Of a DNA stretch of 64,000 nt, positions 58,501 to 64,000 are shown one piece after another (the stretch's first letter is position 1; each line of letters begins with the position of its first letter). The notes below the pieces were generated by a model. That model did no database searches. It was not told the DNA's origin and saw nothing but the letters and a program-made list of their open reading frames with translations. The position numbers and the translations under genes were made by a program. The stretch comes from Cyanophora paradoxa (Eukaryota; Glaucocystophyceae; Cyanophorales; Cyanophoraceae), in contig QPMI01000173.1 in the NCBI GenBank assembly GCA_004431415.1, positions 1 to 64,000 of the forward strand, written 5' to 3'.

Positions 58501-61500
58501 ATGGCGCGCGGCGCGGGGCCCGGGGCTCGGGGATGGCGGCTTTCGCACGTCGTTCCCCTGCTTATCGCCGTGCTGTTTCACACGGTTTCGGCCGCCGTCA
58601 TCGACGTGAGCCCCGCTTCCGCTGGCGGCCTCGCCGCAGGTTCGTCGCTGCCCCGCGGCCGGCTTTCATCGCCCGGCTCACGCCCGGCGCAGCTGTGCAG
58701 AGGGCGGCGGCGGGCGACACTCTGCGGCTGGCGAAGGGGACGTACCAGACGGCCCAGCTGGAGCCTGCCGTGGCTGACCTCGTGATTGAGGGCGCCACAG
58801 GCGCGGCGTCGGACGTTGTCCTGACGCCCCCGGCCGGCGGGGTCGGGCGCCTCCTCCTGCTCCGCGATGCCGCCGCCCGCTTCCGCCTCTCTCACGTCAC
58901 GCTCCGTGGGGGCAAGGCTGCCGGGGTGCGCCCCCGCCTCGCGGTTCGCGTCGAGGGCCACACGCGCGGGCCGACGGGGCGGCAGGGCGGGTGCGTGCTC
59001 GTGGACATGGCCCGCAACACGAGCCGCGGCGTCCTCTTCTCCTCGGTCGCCTTCGAGTCTTGCTCCGCCAACGCGGCGGCCGTCGGCGCGGCGACGCTCG
59101 ACAAGGCGTACACCCCCAACGCCGGCGGGGCCATCCTCTTCGCCGGGCAGGCCGCCCCCACGCTCCGCGCCTGCAGCTTCACGTGCGCCGGCGATCGGCC
59201 CCGCACCGGCGCCTCCTCACGCCACGGCAGGCGCTGCGCCGCGGTGCTGGGCGGCGGGGCCGTGTGGACTTCGGCGAGGAGCGGTGCGGGGGGTCGAGGG
59301 TGGCGCTGCGGCGTCCCCGCCGGCGCTCGCTGCTGACCTGGACGCCGTCGCCAGCGCCCGTCTTCGAGGACTGCGTGTGGACAGAGAACACCGTCAGCAC
59401 GGGCTTCGGCGGAGGTGCCCCGCCCCCCCGCTCCCCGCCCCGCCCAGCCGCGCCGCCACCGCGCCGAGCCGCGCTCCGGCCGGGCGCAGCGGTGGTGCCG
59501 GAGGAGTCGAGCTCGCCCGTCTTTCGGCGGAACCGCTTCGTGAGGAACTTCAGCGGGGCGGGCGGGGCGGTGGACACGGGCGGGACGGCGACGCCCCGCT
59601 TCGAGGACTGCGTCTTCCTCGAGAACTGGAGCGACTACGGCGGCGGCGCCGTCTACGTGAGCCCCGCCCGCCCCCCCGCCCCCCGCGCGGCCCCCGTTCG
59701 CTCGACCAGTGCCGCCGGCTCGCCCCCGACGGGGGTCGGGGGCGCAGCACTACGGGGACGACCGGGCGGTCTTCGAGCGGTGCCGCTTCGAGGGGAACCG
59801 CGGCGCCTCGGGCGGGGGCGGCGCCGTCATCGTCTCCACCACCTGCCGCCCCACCTACGCCGACTGCTACTTCGCCAACCACACCAACGACGCCTCCGGT
59901 GGCCCCCTCGAGCTCCCTGTCCCGTCTCCTTGCGTCCCGCTGAGCGGCGCCGGCAGGCGGGGGCGGCGGGGGCACCTTCCTGGTGACGGGGGAGGGGGCC
60001 AAGCTGACGATCCTGCGCTCCACGGTGCGGCACACGCCTCAGCAGAGCCGCACGGAGCTCAGACTTGAGCGAGCCGCGCGAGCCGCGCAACCGCGCCACC
60101 TCTCCCGCTCCCGCCCCCTGTTTCCGACGCCAAGGCGGGGCGGGGCAGGTGCGGGACTCGCGGGGGGCGCAGGGCGGCGTCTTCTACCTCCGCGGCGCGG
60201 TCTCCCTCGAGGCGGACGGCCTCGTCGCCGACGGTGCGCTCCAGCCGCGCGATAGAGCCCTCGCACGGCCCTCGCGCCCCCTAGCACGGCAAGCCCTAAG
60301 CCTTGGATGAGGTCCGATAGAGCGCTGGGATGGCGCGAGGGTGGCGGTGAGATGGAGCCTTGGGGTGCGGGGGTGGCGGCGGCGGAGACCGTCGCGGGGG
60401 CGCTGAGGAGGGTGCGGCAGGGGCGGTGTCGACGAACCTCGGGGGCGGCCTGGCCGTCCTCACCAACGACGGCGGCGAGCTCACCCTCCGCAACAGCCGC
60501 ATCTCCAACATGGTCCCCCCCGCCCCCGCCCCCGCCCCCGCCCCCGCACCGCGCGATGCCTCGCCGGTCGCCTCTGACCGGGGGGGGCGGGGCCAGGTGG
60601 CGAGGAACGACATGGGCGGGGCGGTGCTGGCAATGCCGCGGAACGCGCCGCGGCTGCGCATCGAGAGGACGGTCTTCGAGAACTGCACGGCGGCCGACCT
60701 CGGCGGCGTCATCGCCTTCTCGGACGGCTCCCTCGACGCCCTCGGCGCCTCCTTCCTCGGCAACACCGGCGAGTCCGGCGGCGCCGTCGCCGTCCTCGGC
60801 ACGGCCGCCGCGCGCATGGAGGAGTGCCTCTTCGAGCGGAACGTGGCGCGGGCGAGGGGCGGCGCCATCCTCGTCGAGCGCGAGGCCACCGTGCGCGCCC
60901 CCGCACTCAAAGCCCCCCCGAAGCGGAGAGGTTTATCGAACACGCACGAATCCACGACGGAGCAGCGATTAGAGCGACGCCCCAGCCCTTGCTTCCCGCT
61001 CGCGCACGCCGCCGGCCGCGCCTCACGGGGAGCGCGCAGCTCTCCCTCGTTCGCAGCGTCGCCCGCGGCAACTCGGCGCCGATGTACGGGTGCGCGCCCC
61101 GGGGGACCCCTGGGGCGCCCCCTCTGACGGGGCGGGCGGGCAGCGGGGCGCTGTACACGGCGTCGGAGGGCGAGGTGCGCCTCGAGGGGGGGTCCTTCGA
61201 GGAGAACCGGGCGGCGAGCGGGGGCGCCTTCGCGGTGGCCAAGGCGGCGGGGGCGGTGGCGGCCTCGGGCGCCCGCTTCCTCCGCAACCTCGCCGACGTC
61301 GCCGGCGGCGTCTACTACCTCCTCGAGCCCCCCGGCAGCGTCCAGGTGCGCGCCAAGCGACGCCTCCGCCCCCGCGCCCGCCTGACGCCTGCGCGAAGCT
61401 CGCGAACGGGACGGTGGTGGAGGGGAACGGGGCGCGCTGGGGCAACGTCTCGGCGACGCGGCCGGCGCGGGTGGACCTCGCCGGCCCCGCGAACGTCTCG

Positions 61501-63381
61501 GCGGCGCCCGGCGCGGCCTTCACGGTCTCCGTCGAGCTGCGGGACGCCCTCGGGCAGCTCGTCCTCGTCGCCTCCCCGTCCGCCCTTCGCCTTGGCTTGG
61601 CCGTGGCCTTCCACTTCTGATCGCGACTGACGGGCCCCCTTCAGGCCGGTGCTCGTGCAGATGGCTGCGGGGGAGGGCCTGGTGGCGAACACGCTGGTGC
61701 CCTCGAAGCCCTTCGCCGGCGGCCGCGCGAGCTTCGAGATCGACGTGGAGGGCCGGCTCGGCGAGGAGTACGCCATCGGCTTCGGCTCCGACTACGGCGC
61801 CGCCCGCCTCCGCGTCACCGTCCTCCCCTGCCCCCGCGGCTTCGCCACCTCGCCCCTCCCCGACGGCCGCTTCCGCTGCATCGCATGGTGCCCCGGCCCC
61901 GGCCCCGTGCCTCCCCGCCCTGCGCCGACGCGCCGGGCGGCGGCGCAGCGAGCCCGGGACGTACAACCTGGGGCAGGACGGGGTGTGCCGGCCTTGCCCG
62001 ACGGGGGCGACCTGCCCGGGGGGCGGGGCCGTGCTCGCCCGCGACGGCTTCTGGCTGGACCCCGCCTCCATCGGCCGCGCCGCCCCCGCCGCCTACCGCT
62101 GCCCCCGCGGCCTCTGCTGCCCCACCGGCGCCTGCGGCCTCGACGCCCCCTGGTGCGCCCCGCGGCCGGGCGCTCCCCCTCGCCGCGCTCACGGCGGGGG
62201 CAGCGCGGCGCGGCGGCGGGGCGTGCTGTGCGGGGATTGCGAGGCGGGGTACAGCGACTGGGGCGGGGAGTGCACGGCGTGCACGACGCCGCAGCCGGCG
62301 CTGCTCGTCGTGCCCGTCGCCGCCGCCTGCGGCCTCGTCGCCATCTTCTGGGTCGCCAGGTCGCCGCCCCGGCCTCCCCGCGGGCCCCGCCGCTGACTCG
62401 GGGCGGGGGCAGCGCGGGGGACCCGTCCTCGGGGAAGGCCAAGTCGGTGGTCTTCTTCGTGCAGGCCTCGGCCTTCGTCGTCACCGACGTCTCCGTCGTC
62501 GCCGACCTCTCCTGGGACTCCCTCCTCTCCTCCTCCCTCCTCTGCCCCTTCCAAATCGACCCCGTCCACCGCTCCCTCCTCGGCTTCTGGATCCCCGCCC
62601 TCTCCTTCGTCCTCCTCCTCCTCCTCGTCTGCGCCGCCACCGGCCTATCCGTCCTCCGCACCAGGCGCCCCAGCCTCGACTCCACCCTCAGCCGCCGCCT
62701 CTTCGTCACCGCCGTCCAGGCACCCATCCCGCCTCGCCCCGTCCGCCCCCGTCCCGCCTCGCCCGCTCTCACCCGGCCCCGCCCGCAGCTCGCCGCCTTC
62801 TCCTACATCGCCATCGCCAACACGTCAATTAAGTTAAGTAGGACCTCTAGAATGGATTACTGGATTACTGGACCTCAATATTACTGGGTTACTGGATTAC
62901 TGGATCATCGGACCCAGCGTTAACGGCTAGCCGTCATCATCCCATCCGGTCTTACCCGAGCGCGCGCAGTTCCTCGACTGCATCTCCGTTGGCGAGAAGT
63001 GCGCCGCCCGCCTCACCTCAGTGTCGCAATCTTGAGCATCACCCCCGTTCCCCCCCCTGCCTGACGCCCCCGGCCCGCAGCCGCGTGCTGCGCCGCTCTC
63101 CCGCTGTCTCCTGCGACACCCCGGAGTACCGCCGCTGGGTGCCCCTCGCCTGGTACACCCCGCCCCCCGCCCGAGGCCGCACCTCCTGCTCCGCCCACGC
63201 CCCCGGCGCAGGGCGATGATCGCGGGGTACGTGGTGCTGGTGCCGCTGCTCTTCGGGGCGGCGGTGTGGCGGCTGCGGCGGCGTGGCGGGGCGCACCTGC
63301 GCGCCCCCGCGACGCGCCTCCGCTGGGGCGTCCTCTACGCCTGCTACCGGCCCCCGTGGGTCCTCTACGAGGTCCGCCCCG

Positions 63382-63421
<40 letters not shown>

Positions 63422-64000
63422 AGGCTATGCCAGAGGCCGCGAGGGGCATCCGCCGAGCACGAGAGCCGCGTCGCCCTTGGAGCAGAGCACTAGAAGAACC
63501 CCCCCTCCTCCGCCCAGGGGCTCCCCCCTTGCCCCTCGGGGAGGGCTAAACGAGGAGGGGGGGCCGCGGGGGCGCAGGTCTTCTTCATGGCGCGCCGCAT
63601 CCTCCTCATCGCAGTCGACGTCGCCTTCGGCAACAACTTCTCCAACCGCTCCCTCGGTCACCCGCCTACAAGCCCCGCCCGCGCTCACTAGCGACGTTAG
63701 AGTGAAGCGCTCAGAAGCGCCGGCAACGACCCCTCGAGCCGCTCCCGCTGCACGATCTGATCTGATTCGCGCTGTGGGATCTGACGGGGCGGGGTCCGAT
63801 GCGGGCGCAGGGATGTTCCTCGCGTCGACCCTCTTCGTGGCCGTGCACGAGGGGGCCCGCCCCTTCGCCACGCCCCTGGACAACGCCCTCGAGGTGCCCC
63901 CTCCCCGCCCCTCTTTCCTCTCGCAATCTTGCCTCACGCCGTCGCCGGCTTCGCTCGCGGCCCGCAGTCCCTCTTCCTCATCTCGCTCCTGCTGACCTCG
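58501..64000 (+). CDS. Large beta-helix (Pmp-like) membrane protein with GCC2/GCC3-like region, 3' end missing
   Basis: The ATG at 58501 begins a basic N-terminus and a hydrophobic signal peptide (VVPLLIAVLFHTVSAAV, about 58550-58600). Next come LTPGAAVQRAAAGDTLRLAK and DLVIEGAT, typical of a pectin-lyase-like beta-helix start. Many exons then carry Pmp-type units of Gly-Gly-Ala-(Ile/Val/Leu) plus Phe-x-x-Asn: GGAILFAG, VFEDCVWTENTVS, FRRNRFVRNFSGAGGAVDTG, FEDCVFLENWSDYGGGAVYV, FERCRFEGNRGASGGGGAVI, EECLFERNVARARGGAILVE (58700-61330). After an immunoglobulin-like part, PGTYNLGQDGVCRPCPTGAT and VLCGDCEAGYSDWGGECTAC (about 61950-62285) form a GCC2/GCC3-like Cys-rich region. Membrane helices follow: LLVVPVAAACGLVAIFWVA, IPALSFVLLLLLVCAATGL (about 62590-62650) and YVVLVPLLFGAAVW (about 63228-63270). 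The protein is probably at the cell surface; ligand and function are unknown. The gene runs off the window. Confidence 0.8.
62845..62910. repeat. ATTACTGG-type short repeats inside an intron
   Basis: The octamer ATTACTGG or its variants (GGTTACTGG, GGATCATCGG) recur about five times within 60 bases in a probable intron of the membrane protein gene. This intron is AT-richer than its neighbours. It ends near 62970 with a GCGCGCAG acceptor before the LDCISVG exon. Confidence 0.6.
63379..63421. repeat. Poly-C run of more than 40 bases in an intron
   Basis: A nearly uninterrupted C homopolymer follows the exon ending in WVLYEV (donor GTCCGCC or nearby) of the membrane protein gene. It is the longest of several C runs found in introns of this window. 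Its exact length may be affected by sequencing error. Confidence 0.8.

Overview
This is a GC-rich nuclear chromosome segment from a eukaryote, most likely a unicellular flagellated alga or protist. Every recognisable gene is cut by short introns, many only about 55-80 nt where I resolved both ends. Donors are usually GTGCG, GTGAG or GTACC. A CTNAC/CTNAG-like branch site lies about 10-20 nt before a (G)CAG acceptor, and long C runs occur in some introns. An axonemal-type LC8 dynein light chain and two ADCY10-like soluble adenylyl cyclases suggest a cilium. I cannot place the organism more precisely from sequence alone. Most long open frames in this GC-rich DNA are antisense or out-of-frame shadows; gene calls rest on family motifs and splice logic.

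Layout, left to right. 1-1932 (+) is the 3' part of an SLC44 choline-transporter-like gene. 2551-3248 (+) is LC8 dynein light chain, with a 12-nt microexon. 4384-4964 (+) is a RAD6/UBE2A E2 ubiquitin-conjugating enzyme. 5660-7763 (+) is an IQ-motif protein resembling MFI/C11orf65. Then comes a cluster of three paralogous F-box/leucine-rich proteins, at 7998-11316 (+), 16078-18250 (+) and a shortened copy at 18663-19900 (-), which surrounds ORC1 at 11721-15987 (-). 21788-22985 (-) is an unrecognised gene. About 24094-28330 (-) is a TKL-type protein kinase with an N-terminal MIT-like domain.

The right half is dominated by a large inverted duplication. An ADCY10-like cyclase gene runs leftward at 29595-41535, and a diverged second copy runs rightward at 46329-56090. 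The loop between them holds a TTI2-like HEAT-repeat gene (42414-44865, +). One 69-nt intron differs between the copies at a single base, while other segments differ greatly, so the copies look recently duplicated or locally gene-converted. The window ends inside a large secreted/membrane gene (58501-64000+, +). It combines a signal peptide, many right-handed beta-helix (polymorphic-outer-membrane-protein-like) repeats, a Cys-rich GCC2/GCC3-like segment and several membrane helices.

The intergenic DNA is sharply different: it is richer in A/T and full of short palindromes (GATC, CATG, GCTAGC, CTGCAG, TCGA and ATATAT types). The window carries several small tandem repeats. I saw no convincing tRNA, rRNA, transposon or CRISPR array. 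The genes are ordinary housekeeping and ciliary genes and do not form an operon-like system.
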